From: Algoriphagus winogradskyi
GTDB lineage: Bacteria; Bacteroidota; Bacteroidia; Cytophagales; Cyclobacteriaceae
NCBI RefSeq assembly: GCF_900182815.1
Contig: NZ_FXUA01000005.1
Span: 186,001 to 250,000 of the forward strand
Direction of reading: 5' to 3'
Length of the DNA: 64,000 nt
Part shown: piece by piece, positions 43,451 to 54,200 of the stretch
Layout: each line of letters starts with the position of its first letter
Position numbering within the stretch: the stretch's first letter is position 1
Program-made: the position numbers and the translations under genes
Notes under the pieces: generated by a model
What the model saw: only the letters and a program-made list of their open reading frames with translations
The model's database searches: none
What the model was told of the DNA's origin: nothing

Positions 43451-43573
43451 TGTAGGATGTTGAAATTGGCAGACAAGCCCTCCTGTCTCGGGGGTGGAGA
43501 ATCGAGTAAAAAGCGTAATTCAACCGGACTATTGCCTAACTTCTCCGTGGAGGTTCGAATCCTTCTCCTACAG
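43451..43573 (+). ncRNA. tRNA-like RNA with long variable arm, copy 2 (anticodon-loop GTC)
   Basis: 123 nt. The first 49 nt (43451-43499) are identical to copy 1. The 3' part from about TTGCCTAACT on (43532-43575) is identical except one base (T for A before CTCC). All arms fold as in copy 1: GTC is at 43485-43487, the T loop is TTCGAAT, and the discriminator G is at 43573. The 43-nt variable-arm loop (43500-43542) has unrelated sequence, apart from AAGC and the TTGCCTAACT end. It keeps an analogous closing helix (GCGTAAT at 43513 with ATTGC at 43531). Conservation of the scaffold with a free loop argues that it is selected as an RNA. No clear -7 box was found; TATATTTTG at 43365-43373 has one base too many. 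Confidence 0.75.
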
Positions 43574-43576
43574 CAT

Positions 43577-43606
43577 AAAAGCAGCACCTAGGTGCTGCTT
43601 TTTTCG
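43577..43606 (+). terminator. Terminator of tRNA-like RNA copy 2
   Basis: AAAAGCAGCAC / GTGCTGCTTTT around CTAG, then T. It lies 4 nt after the tRNA-like body. Confidence 0.88.
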
Positions 43607-43608
43607 TT

Positions 43609-43616
43609 TACATTTG
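43609..43616 (+). promoter_or_regulatory. TACATTTG -7 box of the AsmA-like gene
   Basis: A perfect TAnnTTTG match 35 nt before the ATG at 43652, immediately after the terminator of tRNA-like copy 2. Confidence 0.5.
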
Positions 43617-43651
43617 TCTTAATTGTCTATTTTAGACAAAAAACCAACTAA

Positions 43652-46600
43652 ATGACAGAAGAGCACAGAGATAAGCATTCGAAACACCCTTTTCGTAAGA
43701 AAATACTCAGGTGGGTCATGTTTACTTTTTTGGCTGTACTTTTCTTGGAGTTCATTGTGTATTTTGGATCCAACCTAGTGCTTTCCAACTGGGCTAGGCG
43801 TAAAATCAATGAAGCTGCTAAGGATGTTTATTTAGTTGACTTTAATCGGGTTAGATTTTCGCTGCTAAGAAGAGGCATCTTCATGGATGGCATAGTGATG
43901 GAGCCTATAGGTGAACGTAAACCAGGTCAAAACCAACCCTTATTTGATCTAACCTTAGATGAATTAGCGTTAAGAAATCTTTGGTTTGACTTTTCTGAAG
44001 GTATTTTGTACGTAGGTAAATTGGATTTTGACAATCCTAACATAAGTATGGATTTACCACCCAATAAAAACAAACCCGACAAGGAGGAGGAAATTCAGAA
44101 TGAGCAGAAAGATGGTTCTCCGGTAAAAGCCCTCGAGGATGAGTTAAAGAAGATAATTGGTAAGATTAATTTTACCGGTGTTTATATTACTGAACTTGAA
44201 ATAAATCATGCAGATTTATTCTTTTTAAATTTTCTGAGCCAAAATTCATTAAAAGCAGAGAACACTAGATTGATTGTAAAAGATATCAACTGGGCAACTA
44301 AAGAAGAATGGGCTACTCCGTTTAATGCCAGAGGTTTCGAATTTGACTTGGAAAATGTGAACTTCCCGCTTCCCGATGGCGTGCATTTTATTCAGTCGGA
44401 GAAGGTATATGTCAGTTCTCTTGATAATCGGATTTTAATTAACGGGTTTCAACTAAGTCCGGACAAAAGCATTCAAAGCAAATCCTACTATGATGTCTAT
44501 CTAAGTGAGCTTCGGGTAGGAAATGTTGACTTGAATGAGGCTTTTATGTCTTCAAATGTTGTCATCGATGAAATAGTCTTAAACGATCCTCGATTTAAAG
44601 TTGAGCAAAACCTAATCAGTGAAAAGGATAGTACTGCAACTGGTGATCTTAATGAATTGATTCAAGGGATTCTAAAGTCATTTGAGGTTCAGGAATTATC
44701 TGTCAATAATGGGAAATTCAGTACCTATAGTTTGGTAGATACGCTCAAAAATCGAATTGATATTCAGAAGCTTGACTTCAAGATGATTAATTTTTATTTG
44801 GGAGCTGATGAATCCAGAAAATCCAATCAATTTTTCTATGGCGAAGATGCGGCAATGGATATTCAAAATGCAGACTTGTATTTATCAGATGAAGTTCATG
44901 TGATCTATGGAGACAGAGTGAGTGTTTCTTCGTTCAAGGATGAGATTATCGTGGAAAATATCCGGATAGAGCCTAGGGAAGATGCCTTGAAAAGTGGACA
45001 GGCAAATCACATCATGAGAATTTCCCTGCCTAAACTCGCGTTAACGAAAGCCAACTTGAAGCAGCTATATAATGAGGGCGTTTTTAACGTTGATGAAATG
45101 CTCATTCAGTCTCCAAAGGTGGAAATAACAGAACTTAGACAAAGCAAAGAGAATTCAGAGGGTGTGCCGGTGAAGGAGCTTTTGACCGGGTATATGGATG
45201 AGCTTGCTATCGGAAAAATGGATCTTAGAGATGGGGAGGTTCAGTTTAAAAATGATAAAGGTGTTCGAAGTGATGATATTGGTTTTGAGAAATTTGACCT
45301 ATTGCTAGAAAAAGTCTTTTTACAACCGAATTTGTACAGTGATGTCAGAAACCAATTCCTAGCGGAGGAGATGGTTCTTAGTTTAGATAAGTACAGATTG
45401 AAATTGCGAGATAACCTGCATGTGTTTTTGGCAGACAGAGTCTTGATAGATAGTAAGAACTCACGTGTTGTGGTGAGTAATTTCACCCTAAGACCCGAAA
45501 ATCCAGATTCAGTACAAACCATTCTGGATTCCTATGGTAAATCTGTGATTTTGGATATTTCAGTTCCGGAATTCCGTGTCGAGGGCATAGATTTAATGTC
45601 AGTTTACATGGATGAGAAGCTGATCATCAATCAAATTCTTGTCCCTTCTCCGGTGGCTAGTCTCACTCGTTTTAGAAAGAAAAATGCTGGATCTGCTGCG
45701 TCCATAACTACTAGTCAACTGGAATCATCAGATGAAATTAAGGAGTTGCTGACATCCTATTTTTCTTCCATTCAAATTGATTCCATTAGTTTCAGCGATG
45801 GACAGGTTCAATACAGAAATTTTGCTGGTAAGAAAGATTTAGCCTTGAGTGAAGACAGTCTTTCATTGAGTCTAAAAGGATTTTACCTTGAAAGAGGGCT
45901 TGAGAAAAGCCCGGATAGGACATTTTTTTCGGATGAAATTGACTTGAAATTAAGAAAGTATGATTTCAGTGTAGCGGGAGGGAATTATAAGGTAGATACT
46001 GACGGACTTCGCTTTAATTCTCGCTCTAAGACCATAGAGATTGAAAACCTTACGCTGAGTCCAAGTAACTCGATAAGCAGTAAAATCGCATTATCTTTAA
46101 AATTGCCCAGAGTTTCTTTTGAAGGGGTAGATATTGAATCTTTTTTGTTTGAAAATGAGCTACAGCTAGAAAAACTTGCAGTGGATGGAAGTACGATTAA
46201 TCTGGAGATTAATCGGGATTTTCAGAGGGAGAAAACTGGAGATGTAGCTGGGCCAGTTACTGAAAAAACACTTCCAAAATCTATTCAACTTGTTTCTATT
46301 GGAGCAATAGAGGCTACAAATTCTAAATTGAGTTTGAATTACAGAGTAGGGGAAAGTGGGTTTGAATCTATACAAACCGATTTTGACTTAGAGATAAAAG
46401 GCTTAATCTTAGATTCTGCTGCAAATGCGAGGGAAGATATTGCAGGCTTGTTTGATGAGATCAGCCTCAATCTCAATGATTTCTCCTATGCATTGCCGGA
46501 TAGTATCCATACGATACGTTTCTCAAATTTCTTTGTTGATAATACAGCAGACGAGACGATTTTCTCAAATTTTGAAATTATTCCTAGTAACACTTTTGGC

Positions 46601-48031
46601 AATCCAGGCTCGCCCATATTTTCTGCCAAAATCGATGAGTTGGGCGTGAGGAATAATAGAATCAGAGATATTCAATCAACAGGCATAGTTGACCTGACTC
46701 AGCTTCGTCTACTAAATCCTAAAATCAATGTATATCTTGATACCGCCCAAAAATCTCCTAAGACTAAAAAATCATCAGGTAACTCTAGCCCAAAAAATCT
46801 AGGGCTAATTGAGTCGGTATTGCTTCAGGATATATTAATCAATAATGGAGATATTAGAATTCATAACAAGGAGAGTGGTCAGATTCCAAAAATGGCATTT
46901 CATAAAGTCAATTTTGGATTACAGGAACTCAACTATGATCTGATGAATAAAAATGCAGAGCTGAGTCCTCAGTTTCTGCTGGAAAAGGACCTGAGTCTTT
47001 CTATTTCAAACTATCAAATTTATACAAATGATAGCATGAATAAGTTGAAGCTCGGAAAAGTAAGATACCTGGATAATACCATCGTCATCGATAGTATTTA
47101 TTTCCAGCCTGCTTTTGGGCGCTATGATTTTTTGCGTAGAAAAGGGTATCAGGACAATGCAATGGATGCTTTTATTCATCAGATCAGGCTTGAAGACATA
47201 GATTTTGATTCTTATTTCATAAATAAAAACCTGAAAGCCCATGCTTTAAGAGTTAATGGTTTTGAGGTGGATGTTTTTAGAGATAAGAGAATCCCACTAA
47301 AAGAAGGTGTAATCAAACCTATGCCTCAAGCATTAATGCAGAACTCCCCATTTGATTTAGAGTTTGATTCTGTGATTTTGAATAATGGGGTTATACGATA
47401 TCAGGAGTTTGCTCCAAAAGCTATGCTCCCGGGTTCTATAAGGTTCGAAGAGGTTAATGCTTCTATAGCTCCTTTTGTGATGCGCAAGAGTAGTGAGGAG
47501 TTTCCATTGAAGTCCAGTATGTTGTCAGCCACTGCGAAACTTATGGGAGAAGGGGATGTTAAATTAAATGCAAATATGTTTTTTGGCGCACCGTACCCTA
47601 TGGATGTAGATGTTGAGCTGGGAGAATTCGATCTTTCTCTTCTTAATACTATGCTTGCGAATAATGTTTTTCTAAAAGTGGTAGATGGGCGTGTTACTGA
47701 CGGAAAGTGGAATTTCAGAATGGATGATGATGTAGCTAGAGGCAAAATGAACTTTAGATATGAAGATCTAAAGATTGAGTTTTTGGATTCTTTGACCTTA
47801 GAAAGGGGTAAAGGAAAACTTGGGATCATGACCTTTCTGGCAAATGCATTTACAAAAAGTAATAATCCCAGAAAATTCTTTAATCATCGGGTCATTTCTC
47901 GGGTTTACTTCGAGCGGGATAAATCCAAATTCATTTTCGGGGGCTGGTGGCGTGCTACTTTTAGTGGCTTGAAGGGAAGCATAGGACTAGGACAACCAAA
48001 AGTACCAAAGCGAAAAGAGGAAGACGAGTGA
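43652..48031 (+). CDS. Giant AsmA-like envelope protein
   Basis: 1459 residues. A basic N-terminus is followed by a single membrane helix (about 24-47) and a very long periplasmic beta-strand region built from repeated blocks. Examples are YLSDEVHVIYGDRVSVSS, DKYRLKLRDNLHVFLADRV and RKYDFSVAGGNYKVDTDGL, each followed by an IRIEP/FTLRP/LTLSP-type strand. A C-terminal AsmA-like portion (about 1300-1445, GDVKLNANMFFGAPYPMDVD) closes it. This is the layout of AsmA/TamB-type proteins, which form elongated lipid-carrying bridges between membranes. The N-terminal VDFNRVRFSLLRRGIFMDGI fits the AsmA start. The role in phospholipid or glycolipid transport is inferred from the fold class. Confidence 0.75.
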   Translation: MTEEHRDKHSKHPFRKKILRWVMFTFLAVLFLEFIVYFGSNLVLSNWARRKINEAAKDVYLVDFNRVRFSLLRRGIFMDGIVMEPIGERKPGQNQPLFDLTLDELALRNLWFDFSEGILYVGKLDFDNPNISMDLPPNKNKPDKEEEIQNEQKDGSPVKALEDELKKIIGKINFTGVYITELEINHADLFFLNFLSQNSLKAENTRLIVKDINWATKEEWATPFNARGFEFDLENVNFPLPDGVHFIQSEKVYVSSLDNRILINGFQLSPDKSIQSKSYYDVYLSELRVGNVDLNEAFMSSNVVIDEIVLNDPRFKVEQNLISEKDSTATGDLNELIQGILKSFEVQELSVNNGKFSTYSLVDTLKNRIDIQKLDFKMINFYLGADESRKSNQFFYGEDAAMDIQNADLYLSDEVHVIYGDRVSVSSFKDEIIVENIRIEPREDALKSGQANHIMRISLPKLALTKANLKQLYNEGVFNVDEMLIQSPKVEITELRQSKENSEGVPVKELLTGYMDELAIGKMDLRDGEVQFKNDKGVRSDDIGFEKFDLLLEKVFLQPNLYSDVRNQFLAEEMVLSLDKYRLKLRDNLHVFLADRVLIDSKNSRVVVSNFTLRPENPDSVQTILDSYGKSVILDISVPEFRVEGIDLMSVYMDEKLIINQILVPSPVASLTRFRKKNAGSAASITTSQLESSDEIKELLTSYFSSIQIDSISFSDGQVQYRNFAGKKDLALSEDSLSLSLKGFYLERGLEKSPDRTFFSDEIDLKLRKYDFSVAGGNYKVDTDGLRFNSRSKTIEIENLTLSPSNSISSKIALSLKLPRVSFEGVDIESFLFENELQLEKLAVDGSTINLEINRDFQREKTGDVAGPVTEKTLPKSIQLVSIGAIEATNSKLSLNYRVGESGFESIQTDFDLEIKGLILDSAANAREDIAGLFDEISLNLNDFSYALPDSIHTIRFSNFFVDNTADETIFSNFEIIPSNTFGNPGSPIFSAKIDELGVRNNRIRDIQSTGIVDLTQLRLLNPKINVYLDTAQKSPKTKKSSGNSSPKNLGLIESVLLQDILINNGDIRIHNKESGQIPKMAFHKVNFGLQELNYDLMNKNAELSPQFLLEKDLSLSISNYQIYTNDSMNKLKLGKVRYLDNTIVIDSIYFQPAFGRYDFLRRKGYQDNAMDAFIHQIRLEDIDFDSYFINKNLKAHALRVNGFEVDVFRDKRIPLKEGVIKPMPQALMQNSPFDLEFDSVILNNGVIRYQEFAPKAMLPGSIRFEEVNASIAPFVMRKSSEEFPLKSSMLSATAKLMGEGDVKLNANMFFGAPYPMDVDVELGEFDLSLLNTMLANNVFLKVVDGRVTDGKWNFRMDDDVARGKMNFRYEDLKIEFLDSLTLERGKGKLGIMTFLANAFTKSNNPRKFFNHRVISRVYFERDKSKFIFGGWWRATFSGLKGSIGLGQPKVPKRKEEDE

Positions 48032-48277
48032 TCAGCTTTCAGTGGTCAGTCGCAGTTTTCCGTTGTTAGTATATTTTCTTTTGTATGATGCAAATAGCTT
48101 TTCTGGTTGACAATTTTACACTTAGAGATAGAAGATTGGTACTTGAAAACTATGTTCAAAGTCATGTTTCTTAGGAGATTGGAAAAGGAGTGAAGAGGTA
48201 CCATTGCTAATTACAAAACGAAAAGCCCTTATGAGATTAATTTCATAAGGGCTTTTCTGATTTATCTACTAAGAGTT
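48032..48277. other. Convergent intergenic region
   Basis: 246 nt. It holds a degenerate CAGTGGTCAGTCGCAG-type motif near 48041-48056 (similar wording near 34120) and the bidirectional terminator. No gene seen. Confidence 0.5.
48221..48258. terminator. Bidirectional intrinsic terminator
   Basis: A 14-bp stem AAAAGCCCTTATGA / TCATAAGGGCTTTT between the convergent AsmA-like and T9SS cargo genes. Confidence 0.85.
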
Positions 48278-51200
48278 TTACCTTCTTAGGATTTTGAGTT
48301 GTTCGCTTTGTGGTCCCCAGATTAGTTGAACAATGTGAACCCCTGGGGCTGCTTTTTCTAGGTAATCATTGACAACTAGACTTACCTCTTCTACTGATCT
48401 GACAGAATAGGAGTTGAAGACTCCTTTTACATCTGATATTTTAATATGTATTTGCTCGTCTCTAAAGCTTCCTCTGTCGAGTAGATCTACTGTAACGTAG
48501 TTTCCTGGACTACTTGGGTTAGGATAAACCACCCAAGTGGATTGGCCTTTGAGTCCTTTCACTTGAATCGACCGAGTAACACTATACGCAAATGACCCAT
48601 CCACATCGATTTGTTTCAATCGATAAAGAATATTTCCTCCTGCTGCTGGTAGATTTGTGTCCTCAAATTTGTATTCAGTAGGAGAGTCACTGTATCCTTG
48701 ACCTGTCACTTCTCCGATTTTAGTCCAAGAAGTCAAATCATTAGATGTAGCTCTTTCTATTTCAAATCTATCATTTTCCCATTCTTGGGAGGTAGCCCAA
48801 GTGAGTTCGCCGGTTCGGTTGTCAGGGTTGTATTCAGCTTTGAAATAGAGGTAGGATACTTCTAGGATGCGGTAGTTGAAGAAAGAAATATAGACGACTC
48901 CATTTCCTCCTTTTCCACCTCCGTTGTATCCAGCGCCTCCACCTGACCCGGAATAAGGTACACCAGGGTATCCAACTCCTCCGTTTGCAGTAACAATTAA
49001 ATTTCCATCACCTCCTAATTTCTGTCCACCAGCAATACCACCTATTCCAATTTTATCAGTACCATTGAATAGAGCTCCTATACCTCCTCCCCCGGCGCCA
49101 TAGTTTATTATTGTTCCACCAAAGTTTATCGAAGCACCTTGCCCCCCATTTCCCCCTTCACCTTGCCCTTGCCCTGCGGCCTTTCCATTTTGACCTATTG
49201 CCAAAGCAGGGTCAGTATTTATTCCACCTCCGCCACCACCTGCTATTGCTGTTTGTTGATTATTTTCACCATTCCCTCCTGCTCCGCCTGCATATACCAA
49301 CCCTCCAGTACTTCCTGCCGAGTTTGGAGTCCCTCCATTTCCTTTACTTCCACTATTGGCGGCTCCACCACCACCAGCAGCTCCTATGTTCCCTACGTAA
49401 TTTCCAGTTGATGCTGATGCTCCACCTCCACCTCCAATAGCAGTCATAGTTATACTGCTTCCATTTACTGAGCCTGTAAATGATGATGAAGAACCATTTG
49501 CTCCTTTGATATTAACGCCTGTTGAACCCACCCCTCCTATGCCTGTTGTAATTGTATAATTTGATCCAGCAGGCATTCCGTATGGATTGGAAATGCTATA
49601 AGATTGAGTTACTAAGGAGCCTGCTCCACCACCACCACCACCATTTCCAGAACCGCCACCGCCACCGGCTCCACCTACTAGTACAGAAAAGTCAGTTAAT
49701 CCTTCAGGTGCATTCCAGACACCATCACAGATATATCGAATAATCGTGGTTCCTGTAGTTGCTCCATCATCTACATATTCCACACAATCAGTTTTATTAG
49801 CATCAGGGCAAGAATAAGATATTCTTATTTGCCCCTTATTACCCGAGTTGTTTGAGTCGCCTCCTTTTCCAATTGTTGATCCTAAAGGGCCTCCTGCATT
49901 GCCCCCAGTAGATATAGTTCCATCTGCTCCATTGGAACCTCCTGGGTATCTTGAGTCTGTTTTTCCTCCATTTGCATTTCCTGCTCCAGATATACCGCCT
50001 TCTGCATATAGCAAACTATTGCCAATTTGATTTGCAATATTAGAGTCTCTTGTTACATAGGAAGTTCCACCATTTACTTCCTTGCTTCCTCCTGCACCTA
50101 CATAAACTGCTATTGCTTCACCTGGGGTAACTGAAATAGTTCTAGTAGAATAGCCGCCACCACCGCCGCCTTTTTTACCAGCTCCGTTTTCTCCTCCTCC
50201 TCCGCCGCCATATACCTGAATGGTGACGCTGTAAATATTAGGTGGAACATAGAATGTTGTATTTGTTGTAAAAACGGCTGAGCATGCTCCGAAATAGGTG
50301 GTTGGAGGAGAAGCTGATAGATCAACCCAACACGCATCTGTTATTTTTCGAATACTTACGATTTGAACTGTATAGGTATCTGTAAGACTATTAATTGGGG
50401 TAATACCATAACTGCCTCTTCCATTGTTTATTGTGAAATTACTAGATGTAGTAATTGGGCCAAAAGAACCTACACCTTGAGCTATTTGATATTGTACTTG
50501 ATATGTGCCATTTGTCACAAGTAGTGGATCGGCATTAACAGTAACAGTTGCGGTACCACCAGCGCTGGTGGCCGATACAGAAGATACAGAAGATAATTGA
50601 TAATTTGGTGTCACATCAATTGTTCCTGTTGCAGGACCTGTAACACATGTTCCGGTCAAAGGAATAGAATAGGAATAAAGGCCAGTGGTAGTTGCTGTAC
50701 CAGAGAAAGTAATGGTGTTTCCAGAAAATGTAGCAGAAATACCTGGTGGTAAACCATTAACTCCAGGTACTCCAGGTCGATCAATCGCCGTGACACCTGA
50801 GGTGGTTTGAGTAAATGGAGTTAGAGCTGGACTACTTATACAAACGCTTGGGAAAGCTACGGATGGAGCAGAAACTGTAGCTAGAGGATTTACCAAAACT
50901 GTATAGTTTTTAGTTGGTCCAGGACAACCATTTGCGGTTGGAGTAATTATATAAGTAACTGTGCCTTGCGTTGTTCCGGTTGTAGTGATAGTTTGAATTG
51001 GTATCGGTCCGGAACCACTTGCTGTAAATCCAGAAACGCCTGCTGTTGCACTAGCTGTCCAAGTAAAAGTGGTCCCTGCCACACCTGATGTAGGTGTTAC
51101 TGCAGTTGTACTGCCACCACTACAAATGGTTTGTGATAACGTTGAGTTTGTGACGGTTGGTTGTGGGTTCACCAATACCGAATAATTTTTAGTTGGACCA

Positions 51201-54200
51201 GGACATCCATTTACAGTCGGAGTAATTACATAAGTTACTGTTCCTTGTGTTGTTCCAGTAGTGGATATAGTTTCTATTGGAATTGGTCCAGATCCACTTG
51301 CCGTAAATCCAGAAACGCCCGCCGTTGCACTAGCAGTCCAAGCAAAGGAAGTTCCCGCTATTCCAGAATTAAGGGTGACTGCTGTTGTACTTCCACCAGA
51401 ACAAATGGTCTGTGATAATGTCGAATTTGTTACCGTAGGTAAAGGATTTACCGTTACCGTTATGGTGTATGGAGCACCTGGACATGACCCTGTTGTAGCA
51501 GTAGGTGTAACAATATATTGAACTGTGCCAGTTGTTGTATTGGTTGGATTAGTTAAAGTTTGATTGATGGTTGCACCTGATCCTGCACTTGCTCCAGTTA
51601 TCCCACCTGTGATAGTTCCAATCGTCCAAGAGAAGCTACTCGGAGCACTTGCAGTCAATGAAATATTTGGACCTGTTCCGCTACAAGTAATTGCTGTAGC
51701 TGGATTGGTTACAGCTGGTGTTGGATTTACCGTTACAGTTATTGAGTAGGGAGCACCTGGACATGACCCTGTTGTAGAAGTAGGTGTAACTATAAATTCA
51801 ACTGTACCAGCAGTTGCATTGCTCGGGTTAGTTAATGTCTGATTGATGGTTGCACCTGATCCTGCACTTGCTCCAGTTATCCCGCCTGTGATAGTTCCAA
51901 TCGTCCAAGAGAAACTACTTGGGACGCTTGCTGTCAATGAAATATTTGGACTTGCACCACTACAGATACTTGCTGTAGCTGGATTTGTTACAGTTGGAGG
52001 TGCATATACTGTAAATGATCCAGAGACTTCTGTAGGAACAGTTCCACAATTACTTGAGGCTAAGGCATAATAATAAAAGGTGCCTATTTCGTCAGATAAA
52101 GGGGTGTAATCCTCGCTAATAGCCCCTGATATTAAAGTTCCCCCGCTGTTAGAGGCAGTAGTATTTTTATACCATTGATAGCTTACACTCCCTTCCCCAG
52201 ATGCTAATACTGATAAAGTTGGGAATGCTTCTCCTAAACACTTCGATTCATTAGACGTTGATGGGGATGTGTCAATTACAGTTTTAGGAGGGTTTACTCT
52301 AAATTCACCTGAAACAGTTGATGTTTCTGTTCCACAATTTCCTGTAACAACTACGTAATAATAGGATATTCCTTCAGTGGTGGAAGGTGGAGTAAAGGTG
52401 GCGGAAGTTGCTCCAGCTCCAGGGATTGCAGTTCCTCCTGTATTTGTCTGTGTTGAATTGCTATACCATTGATAAGTGAGATCACCGCCAACTGCAGTTA
52501 CCGATAAAGGATTGAATCCATCCCCAAAACATTCAACTCTATCGGAGGTGTCTGGTTGAGTGGTTATAGCTGTTATATGATCTACTATAAATGCACCTGA
52601 TATATTTGAGGTGGCAACTGGACCACAATCGCTGTTTACGACCACATAATAGTATAAAGTCCCAATTGTAGAAGCATCAGGAGTATAGGTCGGGGAATCA
52701 GTTCCAATAGGCGATCCTCCAGAATTCAGAGGATTTGTATTACTATACCATTGGTAAAATAACGTTCCTGTACCGCTAGCAGTAACTGAAATTGGGGAGA
52801 AGGATGTTTGACCAAAACAAGCTGATTGAGCTACTAAATTTTCGCTATCAATTGAAGTTGCGGGGTTAACAGTAATTGTACCGGTAGCATTAACTCCGGA
52901 GCTAAGGCATCCCTGAACAGGGATCGAATAATTAAAAGTACCGGAAACGGACGGTGTACCGAGGATTGTAATTGTGTTTGCAGACCATGAAGCAGTAACA
53001 CCAGTCGGCAATCCGGTAGGTGCTCCAATCCCGGTTGCATTTGTAGTAGCATGAGTAATTGAAGTTGCTAGAGGGGAATTGACACAAAGAGTAGGAGCTG
53101 AAGAAGCTGCGGCAACGGTTTGGTTTGGGGTAACAGTAATTGTACCGGTGGCATTAACTCCCGAGCTAAGGCATCCCTGAACAGGGATTGAATAATTAAA
53201 AGTCCCGGAAACGGACGGTGTACCGACGATTGTGATTGTATTTGCAGACCAGGAAGCAGTAACTCCCGCAGGCAATCCGGTAGGTGCTCCAATTCCAGTT
53301 GCATTTGTAGTAGCATGAGTAATGGAAGCTGCTAGAGCAGTATTGATACAAACAGTAGGAGCCGAAGAAGCTGAAGCTACTGTTTGGTTAGCAGTAACAG
53401 TAATTGTACCGGTGGCATTAACTCCCGAGCTAAGGCATCCCTGAACAGGGATTGAATAATTAAAAGTACCGGAAACGGACGGTGTACCGACGATTGTGAT
53501 TGTATTTGCAGACCAGGAAGCAGTAACACCAGCAGGCAATCCGGTAGCTGTTCCAATACCAGTTGCATTTGTAGTAGCATGAGAGATGGAAGTTGCTAAA
53601 GCAGTATTGATACAAACTGTAGGCGCTGAAGAAGCTGCGGCTACGGTTTGGTTTGGAGTTCTCGTGATAGTTCCAGTTGTAGTTAAACTGACTCCGTATG
53701 AGGTTGTTACCGAGATTGTGTAAATGCTGGTAGTTGTTGGGTTTCCTGTAATCGAAATTATACCTGTACCACTATTGTAAGACGAGGTAACTCCTGTAGG
53801 TAAGTTTGTAATATTTACTGTAGGCGATCCTGTTGGTGCACTGTAAGTAATTGTAGTGATAGCAGTTCCAGTACAAACTGTTTGAGCGTCTGTATTTGTG
53901 GCGGAGGTTAGGGCTATATATGAAATTCTAATTTGACCTAGACCACCAATAGGCCTTGTATTATTTCCATTTCCAGATCCACCACCACCGCCTCCTGAAG
54001 GATTTCCAGGTGAACCTGCTCCTCCTGCTCCAGCTCCTCCAGTGCCCCCACCATTTGCAGTATTCCCCGCATTTCCCCCATCTCCTCCGCTATTTCCGCT
54101 TCTAGTATAACCATCTAATCCACTTATAATTGATTCATTGCCAATAGTTGCTGTTCCTCCAGTCCCGGAAGCCCCTGAATTATCGCCACCTTTTCCTCCC

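Larger units (their letters stand above)
42529..43651. other. 1.1 kb protein-free region with two tRNA-like RNA genes
   Basis: No coding frame. It contains two copies of a tRNA-like RNA gene, each with its own terminator, a promoter for the first copy, and a promoter for the AsmA-like gene. The spacer between the copies (about 43036-43450) is AT-rich and otherwise featureless. Confidence 0.7.

Noticed and set aside
42846..43573. CRISPR-like array (two conserved flanks with differing inserts)
   Set aside because: Only two units about 600 nt apart. The conserved parts fold as a tRNA, and there are separate terminators and no cas genes.
49111..49440. His/Leu-rich open frames on the plus strand within the T9SS cargo gene (also 49552, 51161, 51261, 51564, 51843)
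   Set aside because: They are antisense shadows of Gly-rich or Thr/Ser-rich coding repeats; their repeat spacing mirrors the real gene.
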